Assembly (NCBI GenBank): GCA_910587935.1
Contig: CAJUNP010000008.1
Location: 27,401-91,400 of the forward strand
From: an uncultured Lachnospiraceae bacterium
GTDB lineage: Bacteria > Bacillota > Clostridia > Lachnospirales > Lachnospiraceae
Reading direction: 5' to 3'
Length of the DNA: 64,000 nt
A program made the position numbers and the translations under genes. Positions within the stretch are counted from its first letter, which is position 1; each line of letters opens with the position of its first letter. The notes below the pieces were generated by a model. That model worked only from the letters and a program-made list of their open reading frames with translations. It made no database searches and was not told where the DNA came from. Positions 50,658 to 61,080 of this stretch are shown here, piece after piece.

Positions 50658-50699
50658 CACCTGAAAGATATTCTTATTCTTTCAGGTGTTAATTTTTTT
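50658..50699 (+). terminator. Riboswitch-controlled terminator
   Basis: CACCTGAAAGA pairs with TCTTTCAGGTG, followed by TTAATTTTTTT, 16 bases before the ribU start. Confidence 0.9.
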
Positions 50700-50714
50700 A
50701 CGGAGGTATGAAAG

Positions 50715-51257
50715 ATGAACAGTAAGACAAAAAAACTCACAACCGTAGCCATGCTTTGTGCGGCGGCTTATATTGCGGCGGCCATTGGGCGTATTCCGAT
50801 CATACTTTTTTTAAAATATGATCCCAAGGATATTATAATCGTAATAGGCGGACTGATCTATGGACCGTTTACTTCGTTCCTGATTTCTCTGCTTGTCTCC
50901 TTTGTACAGATGATGACGATAAGCGCAAACGGATTATTAGGTTTTCTTATGAATGTTATTTCCAGCAGTTCTTTTGCCTGTACCGCGGCCTTTATTTACA
51001 AAAAAAGGCGGACATTATCCGGTGCTGTAGCAGGTCTGCTCTGTGGAGTGGCATGTATGGCGGCAGTTATGCTGATCTGGAATTATCTGGTTGCTCCGAT
51101 TTATATGGGGTATCCCAGAGAAGCGGTTGCAAAATTGCTGATTCCTGCCTTTTTGCCCTTTAATTTAATTAAAGGGGGACTAAATGCGGCCTTTACCATG
51201 CTTTTATATAAACCGGTTGTGACGGTATTGCGGCGGTTTCACATGGTAGAACGTTAA
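50715..51257 (+). CDS. ribU: Riboflavin ECF transporter S component
   Basis: 180 residues, six membrane helices. Typical features of RibU are the N-terminal LTTVAMLCAAAYIAAAIGRIP, LKYDPKDIIIVIGGLIYGPFTS near residue 35, and GLLGFLMNVISSSSFA near 77. It captures riboflavin at the outer face and works with the shared EcfAA'T module, which is not in this window. The FMN riboswitch upstream confirms the substrate. RBS GGAGGT. Confidence 0.95.
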   Translation: MNSKTKKLTTVAMLCAAAYIAAAIGRIPIILFLKYDPKDIIIVIGGLIYGPFTSFLISLLVSFVQMMTISANGLLGFLMNVISSSSFACTAAFIYKKRRTLSGAVAGLLCGVACMAAVMLIWNYLVAPIYMGYPREAVAKLLIPAFLPFNLIKGGLNAAFTMLLYKPVVTVLRRFHMVER

Positions 51258-51393
51258 GAGATATTGGGAAAGGGGTATTTGGAAAATGTTAATATTTTGA
51301 CTTTTTATCTGATTTATGTAAGAATAATAAAAGTATATGTTATATGGTAAAATGTACTGGCAGGATCGATATTGGAGTGCAGGAGGTATAAGC

Positions 51394-51987
51394 ATGAAGC
51401 AGACAGAGCAGACGGCTGTCCGGCTGGAACGTGATTTTTTTCTGACAGACGGAATAACCCTGGCTAAAAAGTTATTGGGAAAAATTATGGTTCATGAAAC
51501 CGCAGACGGTCCGATCCGTGCCGTCATTACGGAGACAGAGGCTTATATGGGAGCCATTGACAAGGGCTCCCATGCTTACGGGGGCAGGCGGACAAACCGC
51601 ACAGAGACCATGTTTCATATAGGCGGGACCTCCTATGTATATCTGATCTATGGCATGTACTTCTGCATGAATGTGGTTGCAAACGAAGCGGAGATTCCAC
51701 AGGCGGTACTGATTCGCAAAACAGAGCCTGCGGATGAGGAATCACGGCAGCGAATGTTTGCCAGGCGGCAGGTTAAAAACATGAAAAATCTGTCGGACGG
51801 GCCGGGAAAGCTGTGTATCGCCATGGATATTACAAAGGAACAAAACGATGTGGATATGGTTACCAGCAGAGATTTTTACCTGACGGAAGGAAGAAAAGTG
51901 CAAAAGAAGGAAATCCGGTGCGGAAAGCGCATTAATATTGATTACGCGGAGGAAGCGGCAGATTTTCTGTGGAGATTTTATTTATGA
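51394..51987 (+). CDS. 3-methyladenine DNA glycosylase (AAG/MPG family)
   Basis: 197 residues, the usual size. It removes alkylated purines from DNA. Marks are LAKKLLGKIMVHE, ITETEAYMGAIDKGSHAYGG with the catalytic Glu and conserved His/Gly, RTETMFHIGGTSYVYLIYGMYFCMNVVA, and LSDGPGKLCIAMDI. Start 51394 follows AGGAGG by 7 bases; longer in-frame starts lie in the leader. Its stop overlaps the addB start (ATGA), so a base-excision enzyme is translated with the recombination nuclease. Confidence 0.94.
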   Translation: MKQTEQTAVRLERDFFLTDGITLAKKLLGKIMVHETADGPIRAVITETEAYMGAIDKGSHAYGGRRTNRTETMFHIGGTSYVYLIYGMYFCMNVVANEAEIPQAVLIRKTEPADEESRQRMFARRQVKNMKNLSDGPGKLCIAMDITKEQNDVDMVTSRDFYLTEGRKVQKKEIRCGKRINIDYAEEAADFLWRFYL

Positions 51988-54900
51988 GTCTGCGTTTTTA
52001 CTTTGGCAGCTCCGGCGCCGGAAAAAGCAGCCGGCTGTATCAGGAGATTATAGAACGGTCCAAGCGGAGTCCGGAGCGTAATTTTTTTGTGATTGTACCG
52101 GATCAGTTTACCATGCAGACACAAAAGGAACTGGTGGACGCCCATCCCGACGGCGTCATTATGAATATCGACGTTTTAAGCTTCGGACGGCTTTCCCATC
52201 GAATATTTGAAGAAGTCGGCTATGATTTGAGGCCGGTTTTGGACGACACGGGCAAAAGTCTGGTGCTTCGGAAAGTAGCGGCCGCCATGCAGGAGGAATT
52301 ACCTGTGCTTGGCGGTAATCTTGGGAAGCAGGGATATATACACGAAGTGAAAAGTGCGGTTTCTGAATTTATGCAGTATGGAATCGGAACGAAAGAGCTG
52401 GAGCAGTTGACGGATTATGCCAGGAAAAGGGGGGCGCTCTATTATAAACTGAAAGATCTGCAGAAGCTTTATGAAGGATTTCTGTCGTACATCCAGGGAC
52501 AGTTCATTACTACCGAGGAGACGCTGGATTTGCTGCGCGCTTCTTTATCCAGGTCGCGTCTGATAAAGGAAAGCGTTGTTGCATTTGACGGTTTTACCGG
52601 GTTTACCCCGATCCAGAACCGGCTTATGCAGGAAATCATGCGTCTGGCCGACGAAGTGATTGTTACCGTTACCCTTCCGGAGGGAGAAAATCCCTTTCAA
52701 AGGGGCAGCGAGCAGGAATTATTTGATCTGAGTAAAAAAACGGTGGGAACCTTATGCAGACTGGCCGGGGATGTGTCTGTCGGCCGGGGAAAGGATGTCT
52801 GGCTGGACAAGAGAGTATGGCGTTTTAAAGAAAACGGAAAGCTTGCCCATCTGGAAAAAAATCTCTTCCGGTATCCTTTAAAGCCTTATATGGCTCCGGC
52901 AGGAAACAAGGACGGCATTGATTTGCATGAGGACCGTATTGCGGTTTATGAGGCTGAAAGTCCCAAAGAAGAGGTTCGTCAGACGGCCATGCAAATCCGT
53001 GCGCTGGTGCGCCGGGAGGGATATCTGTTTCGGGATATTGCCGTAGTCTGCGGGGATTTAGGTGCCTATGCGGAACATATTGAGGAGCAGTTTGCTTTAT
53101 TTGACATTCCCTGTTTTCTGGACCAGACAAGGGGCATTTTGCTGAATCCGTTTATAGAGTTTATGAGAAGCGCCATTTCCATTTTTACCGGAGATTTTTC
53201 TTATGAAGCTGTATTCCATTATCTGCGCAGCGGCCTTGCGGATTTTACTTCAGATGAAGTGGACCGGTTTGAAAATTATGCGTTACAGTTTGGAATTCAT
53301 GGAAAATGGCGCTATACAAGAGCGTTTACCAAAAGAACCGGGCAGATGGAAGAAAATCCGGACAGCTTTAACGAAATTAATCTGTTTCGGGAACGTTTTT
53401 TAGACAGCCTGCAGCCCTTATTCAGAAAAGAAGGTACGGCAGGGCAGTATGTGGAAGATTTATACGAATTTCTGGTCAGAAGCCGGGTGCAGGAAAAACT
53501 CGCAGGTTATGAAAAACGTTTTGAAGAACAGGGCGAATTATCAAAGGCGAGAGAATACGCACAGATTTATCCTATGGTTATGGATCTGCTGGATCAGATT
53601 ATGGGACTTCTTGGGCAGGAGACAATGTCGCTGCAGGATTTTGCCGATATCCTGGACGCGGGTTTCGGGGAAATTGAAGTGGGAACCATTCCTCAGAATG
53701 TGGACCGGATAATCGTGGGGGATATGGAAAGATCGAGGCTGAAACCGGTCCGGGCATTGTTTTTTCTGGGTGTTAACGATGGAAATATTCCGCGGGGAAC
53801 CTCAAAGGGAGGTATTATCTCCGATATAGACCGGGAGTTTTTAAGACAATCGGATTTTGAACTGGCTCCCAGTCCCAGGCAGCAGATGTATATTCAGCGT
53901 TTTTATCTGTATCTGAATTTGACGAAACCATCCGAGAAACTGTTTCTATCTTATTCGAATATTAACGGGGAAGGGAAATCCCTGCGCCCCGCATATCTGA
54001 TCGATACGATGCGGAAGCTTTTTCCGGATGTCACAGTGGAATATCCCGGCCGGCGGCCGGCGGAAGAGCAGCTTGAAACGCCGGCGGAAGGGCTGCGCTT
54101 TCTGGCGCGGTGGCTCCGGGAGTATGCGCAGGGCAACTTGAAGGAGAAAAACGATACCACGCTTTTCTTCACTCTTTATGAAGCCTGCAAAGCCATGCCC
54201 GGAAATGAGTCCGAGCGGCAAAGACTGACGGAGGCGGCTTTCTGGCGTTACAGACATCATCCGCTTGCGAAGGAAGTGGCAAGGCGGCTGTACGGCGTGG
54301 TTATGGAAAACAGTGTGACCCGTCTGGAAACCTACGCTTCCTGTGCCTATGAACATTTTTTAGAGTATGGGCTTTCCCTGCAGGAACGAAAGGAATATGG
54401 TTTTGAAGCCGTAGATATGGGGAATGTGTTCCATACGGTGTTAGAGCGTTTTGCTGAAAAGCTGACGTCAAAAGGTCTGACATGGTTTTCTTTTTCAAGA
54501 GAAGAAGGGGAGGCTATGATTGCGGAGGCCTTGGAGGAATGCAGCGCGGAGTATGGAGATACGGTGCTTTTTTCCAGTGCAAGGAATACGTATATGATCG
54601 AGCGGATGAAACGTATATTGACCCGAACGGTCACTGCCTTGCAAAGCCAGCTGCGCAAGGGAAGTTTCGAGCCTGCATCGTTTGAAATGTCCTTTAATAT
54701 GATCCGGGATCTTGATTCGCTTAATATCTCGCTGACCGGTGAGGAAAAGATGCGGCTGCGGGGCCGGATCGACCGGGTGGATACCTGGGAAGAAGGGGAC
54801 AGGCTGTATGTAAAAATCATTGATTATAAATCAGGAAACAGGCAGTTTGATCTGGCGGCCCTTTATTACGGACTGCAGCTTCAGCTTGTAGTGTACCTGA

Positions 54901-55460
54901 ACGCGGCGGTGGATATGCAGAAAAGGAAGCATCCTGATAAGGAGGTTTTGCCTGCGGCCCTGCTGTATTATCATATATCCGACCCGGTCATCAGTGTGCA
55001 GGAAGCGATGACACCGGAGGAAGTAAATGAAAAATTGTTGTCAGAATTGAAAATGACAGGGATAGTCAATGATGACATAAGTGTCATAAAGAATTTAGAC
55101 ACGGAGCTTTCCGAAGAGAACAAAGGAAGCTCACAGGTTATTCCGGTGGAATTGAAAAAAGACGGTACAATATCGGCCCGGTCGTCTGTTTTGAGCAGCG
55201 AAGACTTAGTTACGGTTTCAGATTATGTAAACAAAAAGATTCGACAGATAGGGCGGGAAATCCTGGACGGTAATTTCCCTGTAAATCCTTATGAAAAAGG
55301 AAGCCGGACAGCCTGTACTTACTGCGCATACAAAAGCGTGTGTGGATTTGATAAGCATGTGGACGGGTATGAAATGAGGGTTTTGGAAGACTTTTCAAAA
55401 GAAGAAATTCTTCTGAAAATCAGGAATGGAGAAAAAGATGGCGGTAGTGTTTACTCCTGA
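51984..55460 (+). CDS. addB: ATP-dependent helicase/nuclease subunit B
   Basis: 1158 residues. AddB partners AddA in processing double-strand breaks for recombination. Walker A is GSSGAGKS (8-15). A helicase-like core follows, and the C-terminal RecB-type nuclease has GRIDRVDTW and the IIDYKSG active-site Asp/Lys. The iron-sulfur cysteines are Cys787, then Cys1111, Cys1114 and Cys1120 (CTYCAYKSVC), the known 4Fe-4S pattern. It overlaps the glycosylase gene by 4 bp and addA by 23 bp. ATG 51984 fits better than the GTG 15 bases upstream. Confidence 0.96.
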   Translation: MSLRFYFGSSGAGKSSRLYQEIIERSKRSPERNFFVIVPDQFTMQTQKELVDAHPDGVIMNIDVLSFGRLSHRIFEEVGYDLRPVLDDTGKSLVLRKVAAAMQEELPVLGGNLGKQGYIHEVKSAVSEFMQYGIGTKELEQLTDYARKRGALYYKLKDLQKLYEGFLSYIQGQFITTEETLDLLRASLSRSRLIKESVVAFDGFTGFTPIQNRLMQEIMRLADEVIVTVTLPEGENPFQRGSEQELFDLSKKTVGTLCRLAGDVSVGRGKDVWLDKRVWRFKENGKLAHLEKNLFRYPLKPYMAPAGNKDGIDLHEDRIAVYEAESPKEEVRQTAMQIRALVRREGYLFRDIAVVCGDLGAYAEHIEEQFALFDIPCFLDQTRGILLNPFIEFMRSAISIFTGDFSYEAVFHYLRSGLADFTSDEVDRFENYALQFGIHGKWRYTRAFTKRTGQMEENPDSFNEINLFRERFLDSLQPLFRKEGTAGQYVEDLYEFLVRSRVQEKLAGYEKRFEEQGELSKAREYAQIYPMVMDLLDQIMGLLGQETMSLQDFADILDAGFGEIEVGTIPQNVDRIIVGDMERSRLKPVRALFFLGVNDGNIPRGTSKGGIISDIDREFLRQSDFELAPSPRQQMYIQRFYLYLNLTKPSEKLFLSYSNINGEGKSLRPAYLIDTMRKLFPDVTVEYPGRRPAEEQLETPAEGLRFLARWLREYAQGNLKEKNDTTLFFTLYEACKAMPGNESERQRLTEAAFWRYRHHPLAKEVARRLYGVVMENSVTRLETYASCAYEHFLEYGLSLQERKEYGFEAVDMGNVFHTVLERFAEKLTSKGLTWFSFSREEGEAMIAEALEECSAEYGDTVLFSSARNTYMIERMKRILTRTVTALQSQLRKGSFEPASFEMSFNMIRDLDSLNISLTGEEKMRLRGRIDRVDTWEEGDRLYVKIIDYKSGNRQFDLAALYYGLQLQLVVYLNAAVDMQKRKHPDKEVLPAALLYYHISDPVISVQEAMTPEEVNEKLLSELKMTGIVNDDISVIKNLDTELSEENKGSSQVIPVELKKDGTISARSSVLSSEDLVTVSDYVNKKIRQIGREILDGNFPVNPYEKGSRTACTYCAYKSVCGFDKHVDGYEMRVLEDFSKEEILLKIRNGEKDGGSVYS

Positions 55461-58400
55461 ACAGGAGCAGGTTATAAAACTTCATAACCGGAATATTCTG
55501 GTATCTGCTGCTGCGGGTTCCGGAAAAACCGCCGTGCTTGTTGAGCGCATCGTACAGATGATCTGCGACGAGACGCATCCGGTAGATATAGACCGGCTTT
55601 TGGTGGTAACCTTTACCAACGCTGCGGCGGCACAGATGCGGGAGAAAATCAGTCAGGCGATTGCAGCAAGGCTGGAAGACAACCCTGCGTCCCTGCATCT
55701 GCAAAGGCAGGCGGCGCTGGTTCATAATGCGCAGATTACGACCATTGACAGTTTCTGCCTTTTTATTATCCGGAATAATTTCAACGATATCGGTCTTGAC
55801 CCTTCCTTCCGGGTGGCGGACGAGGGGGAGTTAAAGCTTTTAAAGAAAGAGACCCTTGCCGCGCTTTTAGAAGATAAGTTTGCGGAAACGGAGGAAGGAA
55901 AAAAGGCGGACTTTCTGCACTGTGTAGAATGTTATGCCGCAAACGGAAGAGAGGAACGTCTGGAAGAGCATCTGCTTGCTCTGTATGAGTTTGCCATGAG
56001 TTATCCATGGCCGGAGGAATGGCTGAGAGAACGGATGGAGGATTACCGGATCGAAACAAAGGAGGAGCTTTATAAAACGGAGTGGATCGGTTTTGCCCAA
56101 AAGAGTGTGAAAGCGGTGGGAGCGGGTATTGCGGGACTGTACGGGGAAGCTCTGCGGCTTTCCGATCAGCCGGACGGCCCCTATATGTATGCAAAATTAT
56201 TGGAACGGGAAAAAGAAGCGTTGGAAAAAGCCCTGGGTGCGGCAGATTTTGAAACGCTGGGACAACGGCTTTCAGGACTTTCTTTTGACAGGCTGCCGTC
56301 GAAAAAAGACGATACGGTGTCCCCGCAGAAGCGGGAACAGGCGAAGCTTTTCCGGAAACAGGCGAAGGAGCGGATTGAAGCCCTTGTAAAAAAGTATTTT
56401 AAGACGCCTTTGTCTCTGGCAATGGAGCAGGGGCTCTATTGCCAGAGGGCATTAAGAGAACTTCTTTCCTTATGTCTTGCCTTTAAGGCTCGTTTGGATG
56501 AAAAAAAGCGGGAAAAAAATATCCTGGATTTTTCGGATATGGAACATCTCGCGTTAAATATTCTGCTGGAAAAGGACGAAGACGGCGTGAGGGCGACCAA
56601 GACGGCCATGGAATACAGAAGTTATTTTGAAGAAGTGCTGATCGATGAATATCAGGACAGCAATCTGGTGCAGGAATATCTGCTTCGCGCCGTATCAGGG
56701 GAAGAGGAAGGGAATTTTAACCGCTTTATGGTAGGCGATGTGAAACAGAGCATTTATAAGTTCCGGCTGGCAAGACCGGAGCTTTTTATGGAAAAATACC
56801 ATACGTATTCCAGGGAGGAGAGCCAGTGTCAGCGGATCGACCTGCGTAAAAATTTCCGGAGCCGCAGGGAAGTTTTGGAGAATGTGAACTATGTGTTTTC
56901 CCAGATAATGGGAGAAGATTTGGGAGGAATCTGCTACGACGACGAAGCGGCTCTCTATCCGGGTGCCGTTTATCCCGATAATCCGGACTGCGCTGCGGAG
57001 CTTTTGCTGGTGGAAAAACCTTCCGGGGAAGATGCGGAGGGGATGACCGGAAAGGAACTGGAAGCGTATGCCGTGGCGGCAAAAATCCGCAGACTTATGG
57101 AGCGTTTTCAGGTTACGGATAAAGAAACGGGCCGGCTGCGCCCCTGCAGATACAGGGATATCGTCGTTCTTTTACGTACCAACAGCGGATGGGACGAGGT
57201 GTTTAAGGATGTTTTTGCAAAACAGGGGATTCCCGCCCATACGACAGCCAAAACCGGTTATTTTTCAGCCTCTGAAATTCAAAATGTCATGCAGTTTCTG
57301 CGGGTTTTAGATAATCCTCTGCAGGATATTCCGCTGTTTGGCGCGTTAACGTCCATATTCGGCGGCTTTACGGAGGAGGAAACGGCAAAGATACGTTTAT
57401 GCGCGAAGGGGGAAAAGCTGTATGACGCGCTGCGGGCCTGTGGAGAAGAGGGGGAGGAAGAGGCTCTAAGGGAAAAAGCCGTCCGGTTTTTGGGCACAAT
57501 AACGGCATACCGGGAAAAGAGCGTTTATCTTCCCGTAAGGAAGCTTTTAAGGGAAATTTTTACGGACTATGGCTATTTAAACTACGTAACGGCTCTGCCG
57601 GCAGGAGAACAGCGTGCGGCCAATGTGGAGATGCTCCTGGAAAAGGCGGAGGCTTATGAGAAAACATCTTATTACGGACTGTTCCATTTTATCCGTTACA
57701 TGGAACAGCTGGAAAAGTATGACGTGGATTATGGAGAAGCCAATATTTTAGATGAAAATGCAGACGTTGTCCGGATTATGAGTATTCATAAAAGCAAAGG
57801 ACTGGAGTTTCCCGTAACGATTGTGGCGGGGCTTTCCAAACGCTTTAACATGCAGGATACGGCGAAAGCGCTGATTGTGGACGCGGATATGGGAATTGGC
57901 ACGGATTATGTGGAGCCGGAGCTTAGGATAACGAATAAAACGCTGCGTAAAAGTGTGATTGCCGAAAAAATCCGCCTGGATAATCTGGCGGAAGAACTGC
58001 GCGTTCTGTATGTGGCGATGACCCGGGCGAAGGAAAAGCTGATTCTTACGGGAATGATTGAGAATCCTGAAAAGAAATTCGGCGAGCTTGCTTATATTCG
58101 GAACCGCAAAGAATGGGAACTGGATTACGGACTGCTTACCCAGGCCGGAACGTACCTGGATTACCTGCTTCCGGCGCTGATAAGACATTCTGCTTTTGAA
58201 AAGCTGGACCAGTTTCCGGAGCAGGAAAAGCGGGCGGTGTTGAAACAGGAGGAACCGGCGTTTGCGGTCCGGCTGGTTTCTCTGGAAGAATTGCGGGCGG
58301 AAGAAATAGCGGAGCTGGTGGAATCCGCAGGAAGAGAAAATAAATTGTCGGCCCTGAAAGACGCCGGCGTTTACCGGGATGAAGAAAAGCTGGAAGCCAT

Positions 58401-59145
58401 GACAAAGCGCTTTGCATATTGGTATCCGTATGAAAACCTGAGGAATTTATATACAAAAACGACCGTATCCGAATTAAAGCTGGCGGCCATGGAAGAAAAA
58501 GAGGAAGGCTGCGCCTGTTTATTTGAAGAAGAAAGAGTGGTTCCCTATATTCCGGCTTTCCGGCGGGGAAAAGATAAAATTTCGGGAACCGTCCGGGGAA
58601 GCGCGTTTCATAAGGTTATGGAATTGCTTAAGCTGCCGCTTTTTTTCGCAGATAATGAGGTGCTGCCGCGTGAAAAGCTGGAAAAAGTCCTTAAGGAACA
58701 TTTACTGGAGCTGGTAAGCGAAGGAAGACTTTCGGAAGAATATTATGAAGCGGTTTCCCGGAAAAAAGTTTCGGATTTTCTTTCGTGCCGACTGGCAAAA
58801 CGGATGTATGACGCGGACCAAAAGGGAAAACTGTACAGAGAGCAGCCGTTCGTTTATAAAATCGCGGCGAAACGTTTGAATGAGGCGTTTCCTGAGGGAG
58901 AAACGGTCCTCATTCAGGGAATTGTGGATGTTTTCTTTCTGGAGGAGGACGGACTGGTGCTGGCAGACTATAAGACGGATGTGATTTCTTCAGAGGAAGA
59001 ATTGGTAAAACGCTATCAGACACAGCTTGATTATTATTCGGAGGCATTGGAGAACGTATGGCATATGCCGGTAAAAGAGAGGATATTATATTCTTTCTGC
59101 CTGGAGCGGACGATTGATTGTGGAAAAACGGGGGTGCGGCAATGA
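55438..59145 (+). CDS. addA: ATP-dependent helicase/nuclease subunit A
   Basis: 1235 residues. UvrD-type SF1 helicase with nuclease. Walker A is SAAAGSGKTA with Lys30; motif II reads VLIDEYQDSN, motif III/IV GDVKQSIYKFRLARPELF, then RKNFRSRREV, and motif VI EELRVLYVAMTRAKEKL. The C-terminal nuclease motif is LADYKTD near 1180. Together with AddB it degrades and resects broken ends and responds to a Chi site. GGAG lies 6 bases before ATG 55438; another in-frame ATG at 55426 is possible. Confidence 0.96.
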   Translation: MAVVFTPEQEQVIKLHNRNILVSAAAGSGKTAVLVERIVQMICDETHPVDIDRLLVVTFTNAAAAQMREKISQAIAARLEDNPASLHLQRQAALVHNAQITTIDSFCLFIIRNNFNDIGLDPSFRVADEGELKLLKKETLAALLEDKFAETEEGKKADFLHCVECYAANGREERLEEHLLALYEFAMSYPWPEEWLRERMEDYRIETKEELYKTEWIGFAQKSVKAVGAGIAGLYGEALRLSDQPDGPYMYAKLLEREKEALEKALGAADFETLGQRLSGLSFDRLPSKKDDTVSPQKREQAKLFRKQAKERIEALVKKYFKTPLSLAMEQGLYCQRALRELLSLCLAFKARLDEKKREKNILDFSDMEHLALNILLEKDEDGVRATKTAMEYRSYFEEVLIDEYQDSNLVQEYLLRAVSGEEEGNFNRFMVGDVKQSIYKFRLARPELFMEKYHTYSREESQCQRIDLRKNFRSRREVLENVNYVFSQIMGEDLGGICYDDEAALYPGAVYPDNPDCAAELLLVEKPSGEDAEGMTGKELEAYAVAAKIRRLMERFQVTDKETGRLRPCRYRDIVVLLRTNSGWDEVFKDVFAKQGIPAHTTAKTGYFSASEIQNVMQFLRVLDNPLQDIPLFGALTSIFGGFTEEETAKIRLCAKGEKLYDALRACGEEGEEEALREKAVRFLGTITAYREKSVYLPVRKLLREIFTDYGYLNYVTALPAGEQRAANVEMLLEKAEAYEKTSYYGLFHFIRYMEQLEKYDVDYGEANILDENADVVRIMSIHKSKGLEFPVTIVAGLSKRFNMQDTAKALIVDADMGIGTDYVEPELRITNKTLRKSVIAEKIRLDNLAEELRVLYVAMTRAKEKLILTGMIENPEKKFGELAYIRNRKEWELDYGLLTQAGTYLDYLLPALIRHSAFEKLDQFPEQEKRAVLKQEEPAFAVRLVSLEELRAEEIAELVESAGRENKLSALKDAGVYRDEEKLEAMTKRFAYWYPYENLRNLYTKTTVSELKLAAMEEKEEGCACLFEEERVVPYIPAFRRGKDKISGTVRGSAFHKVMELLKLPLFFADNEVLPREKLEKVLKEHLLELVSEGRLSEEYYEAVSRKKVSDFLSCRLAKRMYDADQKGKLYREQPFVYKIAAKRLNEAFPEGETVLIQGIVDVFFLEEDGLVLADYKTDVISSEEELVKRYQTQLDYYSEALENVWHMPVKERILYSFCLERTIDCGKTGVRQ

Positions 59146-59996
59146 ATAAAAAAAGCGGAATAATATTAGAAGGGGGAGCCATGCGCAGTATGTTTTCCGC
59201 CGGAATTTTAGATTTTTTCATGGACAGCGGCATTGAAATTCCCAACGTACTGGCCATTTCGGCAGGGGCTTACGCCGGCATGAATTATGTGTCAGGACAA
59301 AAAGGCAGGGTAATAGATGCGGTGATCAAACCGTTGGAGCAGGAAAAATATCTGGGTTTGGGTACCTTTCTTAAAAAGGGAACATTCTTTGACATGAACC
59401 TTCTTTTTGACGAGATTCCTAAAAACAGGGTGCCGTTTGATTTCGAGAGTTTTTCGGCCTCATCCAAACGGCTGGTTACCAGTACCGTTAATTGTCTGAC
59501 GGGAGAAACGTGTTTTCATGAAAAGTTTGAAGATATGGATGATTTTCTTCTGGCCTGCCGCGCCGCGAATTCCATGCCCCTTCTGGCAAAGGTGGCGGAG
59601 TATAAGGGAATCCCCATGTTAGACGGAGGAATGGGAGACGCAATTCCGATTGGGAAAGCGTTGGAAGAAGGATGGGAGAAAATAATCGTGGTGCTTACAA
59701 GGGACAGACAGTACCGCAAAAAACGCAGACATCTGTATCTGGCGGTAATTCATACCGTGTACCATAAATACCCGAATTTCGTGAAGCTGGTGGAAAACAG
59801 GTCGGAAAGGTATAATGACTGCCTGGATCAGCTTGAACGGTTGGAAAAGGAGGGCCGTGTTTTTACCTTCCGTCCCAGCGCGCTTACCGTAACGAACCAT
59901 GAGTCCGATGTGGACACCCTGCTGCGATATTACCGGCATGGATACGATACGGCAAAAGAACAGCATGAAAATCTGCTGCATTTTTTGCAGGAATAG
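59142..59996 (+). CDS. Patatin-like phospholipase (RssA/YlbK-like)
   Basis: 284 residues. The oxyanion motif is GGAMRSMF (11-18), the nucleophile elbow AISAGAYAG with Ser40 (first Gly of GxSxG replaced by Ala), and the catalytic Asp161 is in LDGGMGD. No signal peptide or membrane helix, so a cytoplasmic lipid acyl hydrolase is expected. It overlaps the addA stop by 4 bp (ATGA), making it the last gene of the repair operon, although no functional link to DNA repair is evident. Confidence 0.92.
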   Translation: MNKKSGIILEGGAMRSMFSAGILDFFMDSGIEIPNVLAISAGAYAGMNYVSGQKGRVIDAVIKPLEQEKYLGLGTFLKKGTFFDMNLLFDEIPKNRVPFDFESFSASSKRLVTSTVNCLTGETCFHEKFEDMDDFLLACRAANSMPLLAKVAEYKGIPMLDGGMGDAIPIGKALEEGWEKIIVVLTRDRQYRKKRRHLYLAVIHTVYHKYPNFVKLVENRSERYNDCLDQLERLEKEGRVFTFRPSALTVTNHESDVDTLLRYYRHGYDTAKEQHENLLHFLQE

Positions 59997-60075
59997 GGAC
60001 GCAGAATTCTCTCTTTGGGCGATCCGCTGTACGCCCACTAAGAACGCACCTGTTCCGGCAGGTTTATGTGCGGGT

Positions 60076-61005
60076 TTATTTCAAAAGAAAGATAAAGTAT
60101 ACCGCATAGCCAAGCAGCATCGCGGCGCCGTGTATTCGTTTTAATTTTTCGCTTCCGGCGCAGCAGACAAGAAGGAAAACAGCGGCGGCCAGAGCCGTTA
60201 AATTGTCAAAACGAAAGGCGGGTGCAAAAGGCACGGGGGTAATCAGAGACGAAATTCCGATTACAAACAGTATGTTAAAGATGTTGCTGCCGACGACATT
60301 TCCTATTGCAATATCTGGGTTTCCCTTTCTTGCGGCGGCTACGGAAGTAACCAGCTCCGGCAAAGAAGTACCGAGCGCAATGATCGTAAGTCCAATGAAT
60401 CGTTCGCTCATTCCCAGTATGCGCGCTATGGAGGAGGCGGCGTCAACCGCCATGTTGCTTCCCATAATAATGCACGCGAGTCCTGCAACAGTGGAAAAAA
60501 GGGTATACAATAGCTTTGGCGGTTTCCGGATTTCGGAATCCTGACCGGCTCCTTTTTTAGCCATAAAGAGTAAATATATGAAGTACACGGTGAAAAGAAA
60601 CAGTTGTATGATTCCGTCCGCAAAGCTGACGGCGCCGTCCAGTCCCTGTATAAAGTAAAGCGCAGTTATACAGATCAGAAAAGGCATTTCACAGCGGATC
60701 GTAGTTTTGGCCACCGAAAGCGGTGTAATGGCGGCGGAAAGCCCCAGGATGAGCAGTATATTCAGGATATTGCTGCCCAAGATGTTGCCTGTCGTAATGT
60801 CTGCGTTTCCTTTCAGCGCGGCGGAAATACTTACCGCGGCTTCCGGCATACTGGTTCCCATGGCGACCACCGTCAGTCCAATAATTATCTGCGGAATTCC
60901 GAATCTGGCAGCAAGTCCGGAAGCGCCGCCAACAAACCAGTCCGCTCCCTTCACCAGTAATAAAAATCCAGTCGCCAGCAGGAATGTCTGTAAAAGAGTT
61001 TCCAT
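60076..61005 (-). CDS. CaCA family cation/proton or cation/sodium exchanger, predicted Mn2+ exporter
   Basis: 309 residues, about ten membrane helices, with the duplicated alpha repeats: GTSMPEAAVSISAALKGNAD then GNILGSNILNIL in the first half, and GTSLPELVTSVAAARKGNPD then GNVVGSNIFNIL in the second, each with its ion-binding Glu. By sequence it is a YrbG-type calcium exchanger. A yybP-ykoY riboswitch just upstream, known to sense Mn2+, makes Mn2+ efflux a likely physiological role. RBS GGAGG ahead of the ATG at 61005. Confidence 0.92.
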   Translation of the reverse strand: METLLQTFLLATGFLLLVKGADWFVGGASGLAARFGIPQIIIGLTVVAMGTSMPEAAVSISAALKGNADITTGNILGSNILNILLILGLSAAITPLSVAKTTIRCEMPFLICITALYFIQGLDGAVSFADGIIQLFLFTVYFIYLLFMAKKGAGQDSEIRKPPKLLYTLFSTVAGLACIIMGSNMAVDAASSIARILGMSERFIGLTIIALGTSLPELVTSVAAARKGNPDIAIGNVVGSNIFNILFVIGISSLITPVPFAPAFRFDNLTALAAAVFLLVCCAGSEKLKRIHGAAMLLGYAVYFIFLLK

Positions 61006-61039
61006 AAAAATACCTCCACGATATCAGTTTTCGGCAAAA

Positions 61040-61080
61040 CACAAAAAGAGACCTTGCCGTTGTTATAACAGCAAAGTCTC
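61040..61080 (-). terminator. Terminator in the expression platform of the Mn2+ riboswitch
   Basis: Read on the minus strand, GAGACTTTGCTGTT pairs with AACGGCAAGGTCTC and TTTTTGTGTTTT follows. The 5' arm shares its first bases with the 3' side of the aptamer's closing helix, so the two structures are exclusive. Confidence 0.85.
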